The translations under genes were made by a program, and so were the position numbers. The notes below the pieces were generated by a model. That model did no database searches, was not told where the DNA came from, and saw only the letters and a list, made by a program, of their open reading frames with translations. This document shows positions 1 to 8,467 of a stretch of 64,000 bases of DNA, piece after piece; within the stretch, counting starts at the first letter, position 1, and each line of letters starts with the position of its first letter. This DNA comes from Pollutibacter soli (lineage in GTDB: Bacteria > Bacteroidota > Bacteroidia > Chitinophagales > Chitinophagaceae): positions 186,001 through 250,000 of the forward strand of contig JARJHS010000005.1 of NCBI GenBank assembly GCA_029269725.1, read 5' to 3'.

Positions 1-8
1 GGCTGTTC

Positions 9-50
9 CAACGAACAACGAACAACGAATAACGAACAACGAACAACGAT
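9..50. repeat. Heptad tandem array (ACGAACA type)
   Basis: About five to six 7-bp units of ACGAACA with one variant (ACGAATA) run through this stretch at the window edge. It belongs to the genome-wide set of 7-bp-period intergenic arrays described in the findings; a reverse-complement relative (TCGTTGT units) lies at 5111-5181 and 5327-5357. Confidence 0.8.
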
Positions 51-94
51 GAACTGGCTGTTTCAACTATAATCAATGACCTTGTATTTCTCCC

Positions 95-102
95 TATTTT
101 TG
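95..102 (+). promoter_or_regulatory. Bacteroidota -7 promoter element TATTTTTG
   Basis: TATTTTTG matches the Bacteroidota -7 consensus TAnnTTTG, and the surrounding bases (TATTTTTGCACTCC) are identical to those in front of the tRNA-Lys gene at 13735. No good -33 TTTG is visible at the expected distance. Transcription would start near 107-110, at the proposed start codon of the next gene. Confidence 0.5.
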
Positions 103-107
103 CACTC

Positions 108-422
108 CTGAAACTAGTCCGTCAAATATTTGTTCTCTATATCCTGTTGCTCGGCGTAGTGCCTTGTTGCGCAATGGATATTTGTCACGACGAAGAAAAT
201 GTGGTGATGACTACTACTTCTTCCAATCACCAGGAAAAAGACGATTGCAACAATTGCTCTCCGTTTGCATTTTGCAATAACTGTCCCGGATTCAGTCTTG
301 AAACTCCGGCAATTCAGATTCAACCTGTGCTTCCCGCTACAAAGCAGGATTATCTTCCCATCGTAATCAATTACGTCTCCATTTACTTTGGAGTGTTGAC
401 ACAACCCCCGCGATTTCTCTGA
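108..422 (+). CDS. Small Cys-rich secreted or membrane protein, DUF6660-like
   Basis: A roughly 104-residue protein with a hydrophobic N-terminus (reads KLVRQIFVLYILLLG), a PCC motif just after it, and a Cys/His/Asp-rich middle (DICHDEEN, DDCNNCSPF, FCNNCPGF). The layout resembles DUF6660 family proteins, which sit directly upstream of TonB receptors in Bacteroidota and begin MKL. No ATG precedes the hydrophobic segment: the first in-frame ATG (174) would remove it. I therefore place the start at CTG 108, whose next codons read KLV; TTG 147 is the alternative. The stop is 55 bp before the TonB receptor start, so co-transcription is likely. The conserved Cys residues suggest metal or redox chemistry, but that is inference. 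The family call is by pattern only. Confidence 0.6.
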   Translation: MKLVRQIFVLYILLLGVVPCCAMDICHDEENVVMTTTSSNHQEKDDCNNCSPFAFCNNCPGFSLETPAIQIQPVLPATKQDYLPIVINYVSIYFGVLTQPPRFL

Positions 423-477
423 TACAGGATTGATTTTTTGGTTTAAGATTCAAATTGAATAATTGTGAATTCCACAG

Positions 478-2637
478 ATGAGAACTATTATTATAGCTAT
501 AACAACTTTACTGTCCCTGAACGGCATCCAGGCGCAGCATATATTACGAGCGCGTGTAGTCGATAATTCATCAAATTTGCTGGTTGGTGTATCAGTTGTA
601 GTGGAGTCAATTAAGAAGAACGGAACTTCTGATAGCACAGGAATTGTCACCATTGATAATATCCCCACGGGTACTTATGAGATTACATTTTCACATGTCG
701 GGTATGAGGAATTGAAAATGAGATTTACGTTTCCGTTGAGCATTGATTCGGTGATTTTGGTAAAAATGAAAGCCCAGGAGGAGGAAGAAGAAGAAATCAT
801 CATCACTTCCGCCAGGATCAGCAGAAGTATTGCCAACATCCCGACCAGAGTAGAAACTATTTCCGGTGAAGAGCTCGAAGAAAAAGCAAATATGAAACCC
901 GGTGATATCAGGATGTTGTTGAGTGAAAGCACGGGAATACAAACACAGCAAACGTCAGCAACAAGTGCCAACTCAAGCATACGTATCCAGGGGCTTGATG
1001 GAAAATATACACAGATCATCAGGGACGGATTGCCAATGTATTCAGGCTATTCGGGAGGTTTAAGTATTATGCAGGTGGCGCCTTTGGATCTTCAGCAGGT
1101 GGAAGTGATCAAAGGTTCCGCTTCGACCTTATATGGTGGTGGTGCAATAGCGGGACTTGTCAATTTGGTATCACGTGTGCCGGGTAATAAGAGAAGACTT
1201 GATTTCATGGCAAACGTGACATCTGCAGGCGGCTGGGATTTTTCCGGATTTTATTCTCAGAAATTTAAAAAGACCGGTGTTACATTATTTTCTTCGGGTA
1301 ATAGTAACCGCGCATATGATGCGGCAGATCTGGGTTTGACTTCCATTCCACAATTTGAACGCTATACAGTTTCTCCAAAGCTTTTTTTGTATTTCACAGA
1401 TAAGACGGTAATGAATGTAGGATTCACCGGAATTTTTGAAAACAGGGTAGGAGGAGATATGAATTATATCAGGGAAGGAAGTCCCGGATATTTTGAAAAG
1501 AATAAAACAAAACGACTGACAGGTGAGTTTTCATTCCGGCATGTGATGGATGATCATTCGTCGCTGCAGGCAAAAGCTAGTATTAATAATTTTGATAGAA
1601 GAATGGAGATACCCGACTATTTCTTCCAGGGTTTACAGCAGTCATTTTTTTCTGAATTAAATTATGTTCATGTTGCTAATAGAATGCAATGGGTCGGCGG
1701 AATGAATTTTATTACTGATAAATTTTCCGAAGTAAAGCAGCAGGGGGTTGATCCCCGTGATTACACTCAACAAACTCTCGGTGTGTTTATACAAAATACA
1801 TGGACGCCGGTTAAATGGTTTATTCTTGAAACAGGCTTGCGTGGCAACCAGGTCAATAAGTACGGTTTTAATGTTTTGCCAAGAGTATCAGCGCTCTTCA
1901 AAATAACTCCCGAATTAAGTTCAAGGGCTGGTGGAGGGCTTGGTTATAAAACGCCAACGGTATTTAATGAGGATGCGGAGAGAATACAGTACCAGCAGGT
2001 ATTGCCGATCAATCCGGATAATACAAATACCGAACGATCGGCAGGTATAAATCTTGATATTAATTATCGAACAAAACTTTTTGGCGAGATCGGCTTCACC
2101 TGGAACCAATTATTTTTTTATACCAGACTGAATAACCCGTTGGTCCTAACGGGCATGGGTAACGGAGAAAAGCAGTTTTTGAATGCCAACGGACATATTG
2201 ATACCCGGGGTACGGAAACCAATCTGCGTTTTTCCTACAAAGATTTTAAGTTGTTTGTAGGTTATACTTACACCAATGTCAATACACATTACGATGGTCA
2301 GAAGCAATGGTTTACATTATCCCCGCATCACCGCCTGAATAATGTGCTGGTATATGAAAAAGAAGAGAGCCTTAAACTCGGACTAGAAGCGTATTATACC
2401 AGTCCGCAAAAGCTGAGTGATGGCGGCATGGGAAAGCCATTCTGGGTCTGTGGATTTATGGCTGAGAAGCTGTGGGAGAAGTTTTCCATCTTCATCAATT
2501 TCGAGAATATTTTCGATACCCGGCAGACGAGATTCGACACGATATTCACAGGACCGCTGCAGGATCCTGTGTTCAGGGATATCTATGCGCCTGTGGATGG
2601 ATTTATCGTTAACGGCGGCTTAAAGGTCAGGTTTTAG
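478..2637 (+). CDS. TonB-dependent outer membrane receptor
   Basis: 719 residues, a usual length for a TonB-dependent transporter that imports a metal chelate or similar ligand across the outer membrane using TonB-ExbBD energy. Residues 1-19 are a signal peptide ending IQAQ; about 21-95 form a carboxypeptidase-regulatory-like beta domain (VVDNSSNLLVGVSVVVE...GTYEITFSHVGYEEL); about 105-225 are the plug, with RIQGLDGKYTQIIRDGLP and VEVIKGSASTLYGGGAIAGLVNLV; the rest is a beta barrel ending in the aromatic tail KVRF. A run of six Glu (about 101-106) links the first domain to the plug. There is no SusD partner nearby, so a metal or siderophore substrate is more likely than a glycan, and the upstream Cys-rich protein supports metal uptake. 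The exact ligand cannot be read from sequence. Confidence 0.92.
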   Translation: MRTIIIAITTLLSLNGIQAQHILRARVVDNSSNLLVGVSVVVESIKKNGTSDSTGIVTIDNIPTGTYEITFSHVGYEELKMRFTFPLSIDSVILVKMKAQEEEEEEIIITSARISRSIANIPTRVETISGEELEEKANMKPGDIRMLLSESTGIQTQQTSATSANSSIRIQGLDGKYTQIIRDGLPMYSGYSGGLSIMQVAPLDLQQVEVIKGSASTLYGGGAIAGLVNLVSRVPGNKRRLDFMANVTSAGGWDFSGFYSQKFKKTGVTLFSSGNSNRAYDAADLGLTSIPQFERYTVSPKLFLYFTDKTVMNVGFTGIFENRVGGDMNYIREGSPGYFEKNKTKRLTGEFSFRHVMDDHSSLQAKASINNFDRRMEIPDYFFQGLQQSFFSELNYVHVANRMQWVGGMNFITDKFSEVKQQGVDPRDYTQQTLGVFIQNTWTPVKWFILETGLRGNQVNKYGFNVLPRVSALFKITPELSSRAGGGLGYKTPTVFNEDAERIQYQQVLPINPDNTNTERSAGINLDINYRTKLFGEIGFTWNQLFFYTRLNNPLVLTGMGNGEKQFLNANGHIDTRGTETNLRFSYKDFKLFVGYTYTNVNTHYDGQKQWFTLSPHHRLNNVLVYEKEESLKLGLEAYYTSPQKLSDGGMGKPFWVCGFMAEKLWEKFSIFINFENIFDTRQTRFDTIFTGPLQDPVFRDIYAPVDGFIVNGGLKVRF

Positions 2638-2745
2638 GTTGAACGTGAAACGTAGAACGTTAAACGCAACAGCCTCCGAGTATAATGCTAGTTCGTAAAT
2701 ACAGTAAGGCATAACGTTTTACGATTAACGCTGAACGTTAGGCCT
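2637..2745. repeat. Two heptad arrays (nnAACGT type) after the TonB receptor gene
   Basis: Degenerate 7-bp units (TGAACGT, GAAACGT, AGAACGT, TAAACGC) start at the stop codon of the TonB receptor gene. A second run (AACGTTT, TACGATT, AACGCTG, AACGTTA) lies at about 2711-2738. Nothing else is recognisable between the two genes. Confidence 0.75.
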
Positions 2746-2835
2746 TGCTGTTGAATCACTATTAGTATATCTCAAAAGAACTGCAGCTGCAAAGTTCTTG
2801 CCTTAAGGCTACGAAATTATACAGTCGTACTCTTG

Positions 2836-2892
2836 TGTTCTACGTTCAGCGTTTGACGTTCTACGTTAAACGTTAAACGTTGAACGTTTCAG
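2836..2892. repeat. Heptad array (ACGTTnn) overlapping a gene end
   Basis: Seven or eight units of ACGTTnn with a 7-bp period. The left part is intergenic; the right part encodes the last codons and stop of the acetyltransferase gene read on the minus strand. Confidence 0.85.
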
Positions 2893-3408
2893 TCTCCAGC
2901 GGCAACCTTCTTCAACGGGTCCTTCAAAAGCGAATCCTGCTTTCTGTAACACTTTCTGAGAACCGATATGGGTAACAGGAGTATCTGCATATATTGATTT
3001 CAGATCGGGATTTGAAAATTGCCACATTAAAAAGCCTTTCACAGCTTCAGTAGCATATCCCTTCCCTTCAAACTTTCCGTCGATAAAATAACCGATCATC
3101 GTTTGACCTTCTGCGTCTGGCAACCCGGTTCCACCGATGCCTCCGATAGTCAGGTTTAACGTTTTTTCGACGATCAGCCAATGGGTATACCACGCAAAAT
3201 GCTCCGCGTGTTCTTCCAGTTTCGGCAGAACATATCCGACGAGTGCAGACTCAAATTCACCCATAAAGTTTTCATCGGCATTAAGACGAATATCAGATTC
3301 AGAAAAACCCAGGGCATATTCAAACTCCTTTCTGCCTTTTGATAATAGAACAACTTCATCATAGGTCAATGCGCAAAGGCATAACCTTTCCGTATGTATA
3401 ATAAACAT
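2866..3408 (-). CDS. GNAT family N-acetyltransferase (RimJ/RimL-like)
   Basis: 180 residues, the normal size for an Acetyltransf_3-type GNAT enzyme that moves an acetyl group from acetyl-CoA to an amine, often a protein N-terminus or a small molecule. It opens with the family pattern IIHTERLCLCALT, has IGYFIDGKFEGKGYATEAVKGF with the acetyl-CoA-binding GKGYATEA segment (about residues 126-140), and ends with SQKVLQKAGFAFEG, the usual late helix-strand. The final residues KRSTFNV and the stop are encoded inside a heptad array, so the original C-terminus may have been replaced. An inverted repeat lies 13-55 bp upstream of the start. The substrate is unknown. Confidence 0.88.
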   Translation of the reverse strand: MFIIHTERLCLCALTYDEVVLLSKGRKEFEYALGFSESDIRLNADENFMGEFESALVGYVLPKLEEHAEHFAWYTHWLIVEKTLNLTIGGIGGTGLPDAEGQTMIGYFIDGKFEGKGYATEAVKGFLMWQFSNPDLKSIYADTPVTHIGSQKVLQKAGFAFEGPVEEGCRWRLKRSTFNV

Positions 3409-3420
3409 TTGAATTAAGAA

Positions 3421-3463
3421 TTTAGACTGATAAAATAGATTAATACAAACCGGACAGTCTAAA
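3421..3463 (-). promoter_or_regulatory. Inverted repeat upstream of the acetyltransferase gene
   Basis: TTTAGACTG at 3421-3429 and CAGTCTAAA at 3455-3463 are perfect 9-bp complements separated by 25 bp, just upstream of the minus-strand start at 3408. It could be an operator or a leader stem-loop; there is no T-run, so it is not an intrinsic terminator. Confidence 0.4.
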
Positions 3464-3538
3464 CTAAATCAGGCGCAATATGTGCGAGGCAGGTGAACAA
3501 AGGCGATTTTTGAGAAAGCGAAGATAATGGAAATCCAT

Positions 3539-3590
3539 TAAACGTAAAACGTTGAACGTTCAACGTTCTACGTTTTACGTCCCACGTTAA
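3539..3590. repeat. Heptad array (nnACGTT) at the end of the AAA+ gene
   Basis: Seven units read AAACGTA, AAACGTT, GAACGTT, CAACGTT, CTACGTT, TTACGTC, CCACGTT. The last bases supply the stop codon of the minus-strand AAA+ ATPase gene. Confidence 0.85.
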
Positions 3591-5110
3591 CGGAAGCTCT
3601 CATCATCCATATCCTCATCTTCCCTGTAAGAACTATTCCCCAGGTTGAGCATAGATCCCATCAGGTCCTTGAACTCGATTTTTGCTTCGAGAACTTTTTT
3701 GCTGATGAGCGAATATGATGCGAGGCCATGTAGCACAAATTCCATCAGCAAGGCATTTTCACGCTCGCTGGCTTTAGGAAAATATTTTTTTACGAGATTG
3801 TACAGCCCATCGACTTTATACAGCAGCTGCAATTTTTCACTGTCCTTGGTATTGAAAAGCATATTCAATGAATTGCCTTTATCAAACCAGCCGATGATAC
3901 TGCGGAACGGGTTTTCTTCTGATCCCGGATCGCGCGTTCTTTTTTTCTTGAGCGCTTCCGGATTAGGAAAGTACAGCACGAAAACAGAACGGATTGATTT
4001 CTCCAGCAAATTGAAAGATACCTGGTAAGGCCCTTCCTGTTCTCCTTCGTAAACCAATTCAATTTTCCCGGTGATGCTCGGAATAATACCTGCGAGATCA
4101 CTGATCCAGACCTGTGTCTGTTTTTCATTATTGATGATGGCCCTTCTTTCTGCAGCACTGATCGCATTTTCAAAAGCAGAAATAGTTAATCGTGCAGATA
4201 CACCGCTTTTCTGATCCACAAATTCACTTCCTCTCGCTTCAAAAGAAACCTGTTCAATCAATCTTTTAACCAGGTCACTGACATGAATCAATCCCTGCTG
4301 CTCGTCGTGCACAGAAGCTTCCTGTGCAGTAATTGCCAGCGCGGTTTCTACAGATTTCGGATAGTGAGTCAATATCTGACTTTCAATACGATCTTTCAGC
4401 GGAGTAACGATTGCACCGCGGTTCGTGTAGTCTTCCGGGTTAGCAGTAAAAATAAAAAGTATGTCCAGCGGCAAACGAAGTTTAAAGCCGCGTATCTGGA
4501 TATCTCCTTCCTGTAGAATATTAAAGAGAGCCACCTGGATACGAGCCTGCAGATCCGGAAGCTCGTTGATTACAAATATGCTTCTGTTGGATCTCGGAAT
4601 AATCCCATAATGAATTACCTGCTCATCGGCAAAGCTTAACCGAAGATTGGCAGCTTTCACCGGATCGATATCGCCAATCAGATCGGCAACACTTACGTCA
4701 GGAGTTGCCAGCTTTTCTCCATAACGTTCGTTTCTGTGAATCCAGCTGATCGGAGTGTTGTCTCCTTTCTCTTCAATTAGTTTTCTGGCATACTGTGATA
4801 AAGGCTGAAGGGGATCGTCATTAATCTCACTGCCTTCCACCACCGGAATATACTCATCGAGCAACTCGATCATCTGCCTGGCCATACGCGTCTTTGCCTG
4901 TCCGCGCAACCCAAGAAACAGAATATTATGTCGCGAAAGCAATGCTCTCTCTGTATCCGGAATTACTGAGTCTTCATAGCCAAGTATCCCACGGAAAGTT
5001 TGCTCGCCTTCGCGTAACCTGGAAATCAGGTTTTTTCTGACTTCTTCTTTTATGGATGTTGATTTATACCCGCTTTTCTTTAAGTCGCCTAATGTTTTTG
5101 GTCGGTTCAT
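3587..5110 (-). CDS. MoxR/magnesium-chelatase-like AAA+ ATPase
   Basis: 507 residues. AAA+ ATPases of this group remodel protein partners and are typically paired with a VWA-domain protein. A P-loop variant GLRGQAKT lies at residues 67-74, Walker B IFVINE at 178-183, sensor-1 FTANPEDY at 221-228, and an arginine-finger candidate in PLKDRIESQI near 241. The C-terminal 200 residues are helical and end in an acidic tail (EDEDMDDESF). The P-loop differs from canonical GxxxxGK[ST], a variation I associate with this chelatase-like branch. The VWA gene lies 343 bp upstream on the same strand, separated by repeats, and is the likely partner. The client and process (metal insertion, envelope stress or other) cannot be deduced. 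Confidence 0.85.
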   Translation of the reverse strand: MNRPKTLGDLKKSGYKSTSIKEEVRKNLISRLREGEQTFRGILGYEDSVIPDTERALLSRHNILFLGLRGQAKTRMARQMIELLDEYIPVVEGSEINDDPLQPLSQYARKLIEEKGDNTPISWIHRNERYGEKLATPDVSVADLIGDIDPVKAANLRLSFADEQVIHYGIIPRSNRSIFVINELPDLQARIQVALFNILQEGDIQIRGFKLRLPLDILFIFTANPEDYTNRGAIVTPLKDRIESQILTHYPKSVETALAITAQEASVHDEQQGLIHVSDLVKRLIEQVSFEARGSEFVDQKSGVSARLTISAFENAISAAERRAIINNEKQTQVWISDLAGIIPSITGKIELVYEGEQEGPYQVSFNLLEKSIRSVFVLYFPNPEALKKKRTRDPGSEENPFRSIIGWFDKGNSLNMLFNTKDSEKLQLLYKVDGLYNLVKKYFPKASERENALLMEFVLHGLASYSLISKKVLEAKIEFKDLMGSMLNLGNSSYREDEDMDDESFR

Positions 5111-5181
5111 GTAGTTGTTAGTTGTCTTTTGTCAGTTGTCAGAACGTTGATCGTTGTTCACTTTTCGTTGTTCGTTGAACA
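5111..5181. repeat. Heptad array (TAGTTGT/TCGTTGT types)
   Basis: Units TAGTTGT, TAGTTGT, CTTTTGT, CAGTTGT, followed by ACGTTGA, TCGTTGT, TCACTTT, TCGTTGT, TCGTTGA keep a 7-bp step through the gap just upstream of the AAA+ gene start. Confidence 0.75.
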
Positions 5182-5208
5182 GCCGAAGTTCATTATTTGC
5201 AATTTTCA

Positions 5209-5306
5209 TTTCCCGCAGATGAACGCAGATTAAACAGCCCGCAGATAGGCGCGGAATTTTTTCTGCGCAAATCAGCGTGTATTCGATCGGCGAAATCTGC
5301 GGGAAA
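5209..5306. repeat. REP-like element copy A (CCCGCAGAT ... ATCTGCGGG)
   Basis: A 98-bp element bounded by TTTCCCGCAGAT and ATCTGCGGGAAA, with internal CGCAGATT and CGTGTATTCGAT words. Copy B at 8468-8564 is its reverse complement with the same boundaries and internal words. Such CGCAGAT elements are common between Bacteroidota genes. Confidence 0.75.
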
Positions 5307-5326
5307 AATTTGTCATGTTTATTTTT

Positions 5327-5455
5327 TCGTTTATCGTTGTTCGTTCTTCGTTGAACGCCCGGTTTTCAGCCTGCATGCCGGCAGGCAGCTTTTCTGTTTT
5401 CAGTTCACCGTATCCCGGCTGTTCCTATTGCCTATTGCCTCCCTACTATTGCCTC
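5327..5455. repeat. Further heptad runs and a GC-rich hairpin
   Basis: TCGTTTA, TCGTTGT, TCGTTCT, TCGTTGA units occupy 5327-5357; a GCCTGC/GCAGGC hairpin sits near 5370-5390; TATTGCC units with a 7-bp step run from about 5425 to the stop codon of the VWA gene at 5454. Confidence 0.65.
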
Positions 5456-6551
5456 AATAAACCGTTTTTCTCTTTCCGCTTTCAAAATCGCGGAAGATAA
5501 AGGCTCCAAGACGATCTAGCGAAGCGAAAAATGCTTTGCCGTTATTGGTTTCTGTAAACTCAGTAACAAATCTTTGTAAATAAGGATCACTCGCAATCAT
5601 AAATGTAGTAATCGGGATCTTTAGCTTTTTGCATTGCGCTGCGAGGTTGAGACAACGCGATGTGATCTTTCTGTCCAGTCCGAAACTGTTTTTATAATAT
5701 CGTTTTCCCTGTTTGAGACAAGTGGGTTTACCATCGGTGATCATGAAAATCTGTTTGTTCGGATTTTTTCTCCTGCGAAGCAAATCCATGGCCAATTCCA
5801 GTCCGGCTACAGTGTTGGTATGATAAGGGCCAACCTGCAGGTATGGGATGTCTTTGATCTCAATCGGCCAGGCATCATTACCAAACACAACGATATCAAG
5901 TGTATCCTTCGGATATTTTGTTTTGATCAGCTCACTCAACGCCATGGCTACTTTTTTTGCAGGCGTGATCCTGTCTTCGCCATACAGGATCATGGAGTGC
6001 GAAATATCGATCATGAGTACAGTTGAAGTCTGGGTCTTGAAATCGGTTTCACGGATTTCAAGATCATCTTCGCGCATCTGGAAACTTTCGATGCCATGAT
6101 TGATCTGTGCATTGCGGATGGAATTGACAAAATCGATCTGCTCCAGCATATCGCCAAACTGGAAAGGCCGGGTTTCCGGGTTGATATCGTCACCCTGACC
6201 GGGTTTGAAAGTCTGGTGATCACCGGTTTTTGTTTTCTTCAGTTTCCCGAAAATCTCTTCGAGACTTTTTTTACGGATACCCTGTTCTGTTTTCGGAGTG
6301 ATTTTGATCTCACCGGTCTGCCGGTTCTCATCGATATATCCTTTTTCTTTCAGTTCATCAATAAAATCGCCCAGACCATATTCCTCATTGGTCAGTTTAT
6401 ATTCTTTGTCCAGTTGTGTCAGCCAGTTCAGCGCTTCACTTACATCACCATTGGTATAGGTGAGCATCTGCATAAAAATATCCAGCAACTTCTGGAAGTT
6501 GGTCTTGCTGTTCTCGTCAGGATCAAAATGGCTAAAATGAAATCCCTTCAT
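5454..6551 (-). CDS. VWA-domain protein, partner of the MoxR-like ATPase
   Basis: 365 residues counted from ATG 6551 (MKGFHFSHFD). The frame is open for 21 codons upstream, but that extension is Cys/basic-rich and unlike the family. The C-terminal von Willebrand A domain has a complete metal-ion-dependent adhesion site: DISHS at residues 182-186, Thr near 247 (HTNTVAG) and the second Asp in ITDGKPT at 273. The N-terminal 170 residues are helical and charged. VWA proteins of this type act with MoxR AAA+ ATPases as two-part machines; that gene follows on the same strand. No signal peptide is visible, so it is cytoplasmic. Confidence 0.86.
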   Translation of the reverse strand: MKGFHFSHFDPDENSKTNFQKLLDIFMQMLTYTNGDVSEALNWLTQLDKEYKLTNEEYGLGDFIDELKEKGYIDENRQTGEIKITPKTEQGIRKKSLEEIFGKLKKTKTGDHQTFKPGQGDDINPETRPFQFGDMLEQIDFVNSIRNAQINHGIESFQMREDDLEIRETDFKTQTSTVLMIDISHSMILYGEDRITPAKKVAMALSELIKTKYPKDTLDIVVFGNDAWPIEIKDIPYLQVGPYHTNTVAGLELAMDLLRRRKNPNKQIFMITDGKPTCLKQGKRYYKNSFGLDRKITSRCLNLAAQCKKLKIPITTFMIASDPYLQRFVTEFTETNNGKAFFASLDRLGAFIFRDFESGKRKTVY

Positions 6552-6857
6552 GTGCTTCAGTTTAATTATTTGTAGAAACCGGCAAGAAATCTGTACACGC
6601 GTGCAGGCATGCATCCGGATGGCGTTATAAATTACGTTAAAAGCAGTAGATCGGCCAGGTAATGGTTTTTTTTAACGCCTCTGTAAATTTAAGGTAAATA
6701 AGGGTAAAGATACACTCGCTGGGTTTCTGCTGATTTTTCAAACTTCTTAAGTGAAAAATGATTTATGTTAGAATTTTATTAACCGCCCATGCTAAAAAAA
6801 TTTAGCTGATTATATGTGTCGGTGTATTTGTTGATTAAGGGCATATCTGACCGCTAT
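6552..6857. other. Divergent intergenic region, no gene seen
   Basis: AT-rich gap between the divergent VWA and symporter genes. TGTATTTG near 6823 is one base off the TAnnTTTG -7 consensus and would place a transcript start just before the symporter ATG at 6858. I see no repeat array or RNA gene. Confidence 0.4.
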
Positions 6858-8444
6858 ATGAGTAAGTTATCTGCGATCGACATCGTGATTGTAATGCTGT
6901 ACCTGGCTGCGATGATGGTTGTTGGTATTTATTTTTCACGTAAGAGAAGAACGTCTGATCAATTTACAAAAGCTTCGGGAAAGATTCCTGCATGGGCCAT
7001 CGGTCTGTCCATCTATGCTACCTTCCTCAGCAGCAATACATTTATCGGTGTTCCCGGAAAGGCATTTGGGGGGAACTGGAATGCGTTTGTATTCAGTCTC
7101 TCGCTTCCCCTGGCAGGCTGGGTAGCTACAAAATATTTCGTTCCATTTTACAGAAAGGTCGGAGGTGTTTCGGCTTATTCACACCTCGAACATCGCTTCG
7201 GAGCATGGGCAAGAACATATGCGGTGGTGTGTTTCCTGCTCACGCAACTCGCACGCATGGGCTCCATATTTTTTGGAATTGCGTTGGCATTGCAGGCGCT
7301 GACAGGTTTCAGTATGGCATCCATTATGCTGGTGACTGGCATCTGTATCGTCTTTTATACAGTGCTTGGAGGAATTGAAGCGGTCATCTGGACCGAGGTA
7401 GTGCAGGCAATCGTAAAAACAGCCGGAGCAATTGTTATTATCATGTTGGTTATTTCTGATATATCAGGTGGTTTTTCTTCAGTAATCAAAATTGGTCTGC
7501 GTGATAGCAAATTCAACCTTGGCGGTTTTGATCCTGACTTTACACAATCTACATTCTGGGTAGTTTTGCTTTATGGTTTTTTTATGAACCTGAACAATTT
7601 CGGAATGGATCAGAATTATGTACAACGTTACCACACTGCAGGCAGTACCAGGGAAGCATCGACATCTGTTTGGATGAGTGTCTGGATGTATGTACCGATA
7701 TCATTTATCTTTTTTCTTATCGGTACCTGTCTGTACGCATATTACCAGATAAACCCTGATGCAATACATATGGTCCGAATGCAGGTGGCATCGGAAAAAT
7801 TGGGCAATCATGCTACCGCCCTGCAAGTCACTAAATTGGCGTTCGCATTAAAGCCTGCTGATTTGGGTGATAAGATCATTCCTCACTTTATCGTAACGAA
7901 AATTCCTTCCGGCCTGATGGGAATAATCATCGCGGCAATATTATCTGCGGCAATGAGCACGATCAGTTCCGGTATGAATGCATCAGCAACAGTTTTCACG
8001 ATCGACATTTATAAAAGATATTTCAACCACAAACTCACAGATAAAACACAACTTAAAATTCTTTACATCAGTACCGTGTGTTTTGGATTAGCTGGAATGT
8101 CGGTTGGTATTTCAATGATTGGAGTGAAAAGTTTACTGGATACCTGGTGGCAGCTTTCCGGTGTTTTTGCTGGTGGCGTTCTTGGATTGTTTTTACTGGG
8201 AATGATCAGTCGAAGCGCTGGAAATTTTGCAGCGATTACTGCGACCTGTATCGGAATACTTGTGATACTATGGATAACTCTTTCGCCGATGTTACCACAG
8301 AACTCAGTGATACCAGTAAGTGCGCTGCATACAAACATGGCAGTCATAATCGGAACGCTTACGATCTTTCTTGTTGGAATATTATTGTCGTCTTTTCAAA
8401 AATCGAAAATTAAAAATACTGCTCAAGCTGTATCGGATATCTGA
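6858..8444 (+). CDS. Sodium:solute symporter (SSS family)
   Basis: 528 residues from ATG 6858 (MSKLSAIDIVIVMLYLA). A GTG 42 bp upstream is in frame but adds a tail atypical for the family, whose members begin just before the first membrane helix. Thirteen or so hydrophobic helices are visible. Family motifs include the Na+-site region IGLSIYATFLSSNTFIGVPG (about residues 49-68), VFYTVLGGIEAVIWTEVVQAIVK and IIAAILSAAMSTISSGMNASATVF. SSS proteins couple Na+ entry to uptake of sugars, sialic acids, amino acids or vitamins in the inner membrane; no catabolic genes lie next to it to name the substrate. Confidence 0.9.
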   Translation: MSKLSAIDIVIVMLYLAAMMVVGIYFSRKRRTSDQFTKASGKIPAWAIGLSIYATFLSSNTFIGVPGKAFGGNWNAFVFSLSLPLAGWVATKYFVPFYRKVGGVSAYSHLEHRFGAWARTYAVVCFLLTQLARMGSIFFGIALALQALTGFSMASIMLVTGICIVFYTVLGGIEAVIWTEVVQAIVKTAGAIVIIMLVISDISGGFSSVIKIGLRDSKFNLGGFDPDFTQSTFWVVLLYGFFMNLNNFGMDQNYVQRYHTAGSTREASTSVWMSVWMYVPISFIFFLIGTCLYAYYQINPDAIHMVRMQVASEKLGNHATALQVTKLAFALKPADLGDKIIPHFIVTKIPSGLMGIIIAAILSAAMSTISSGMNASATVFTIDIYKRYFNHKLTDKTQLKILYISTVCFGLAGMSVGISMIGVKSLLDTWWQLSGVFAGGVLGLFLLGMISRSAGNFAAITATCIGILVILWITLSPMLPQNSVIPVSALHTNMAVIIGTLTIFLVGILLSSFQKSKIKNTAQAVSDI

Positions 8445-8467
8445 ATTGCATAGTGCAACTACGATAA

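Noticed and set aside
6816-6857. GTG start for the symporter
   Set aside because: It adds 14 residues atypical for SSS proteins; ATG 6858 gives the usual N-terminus.
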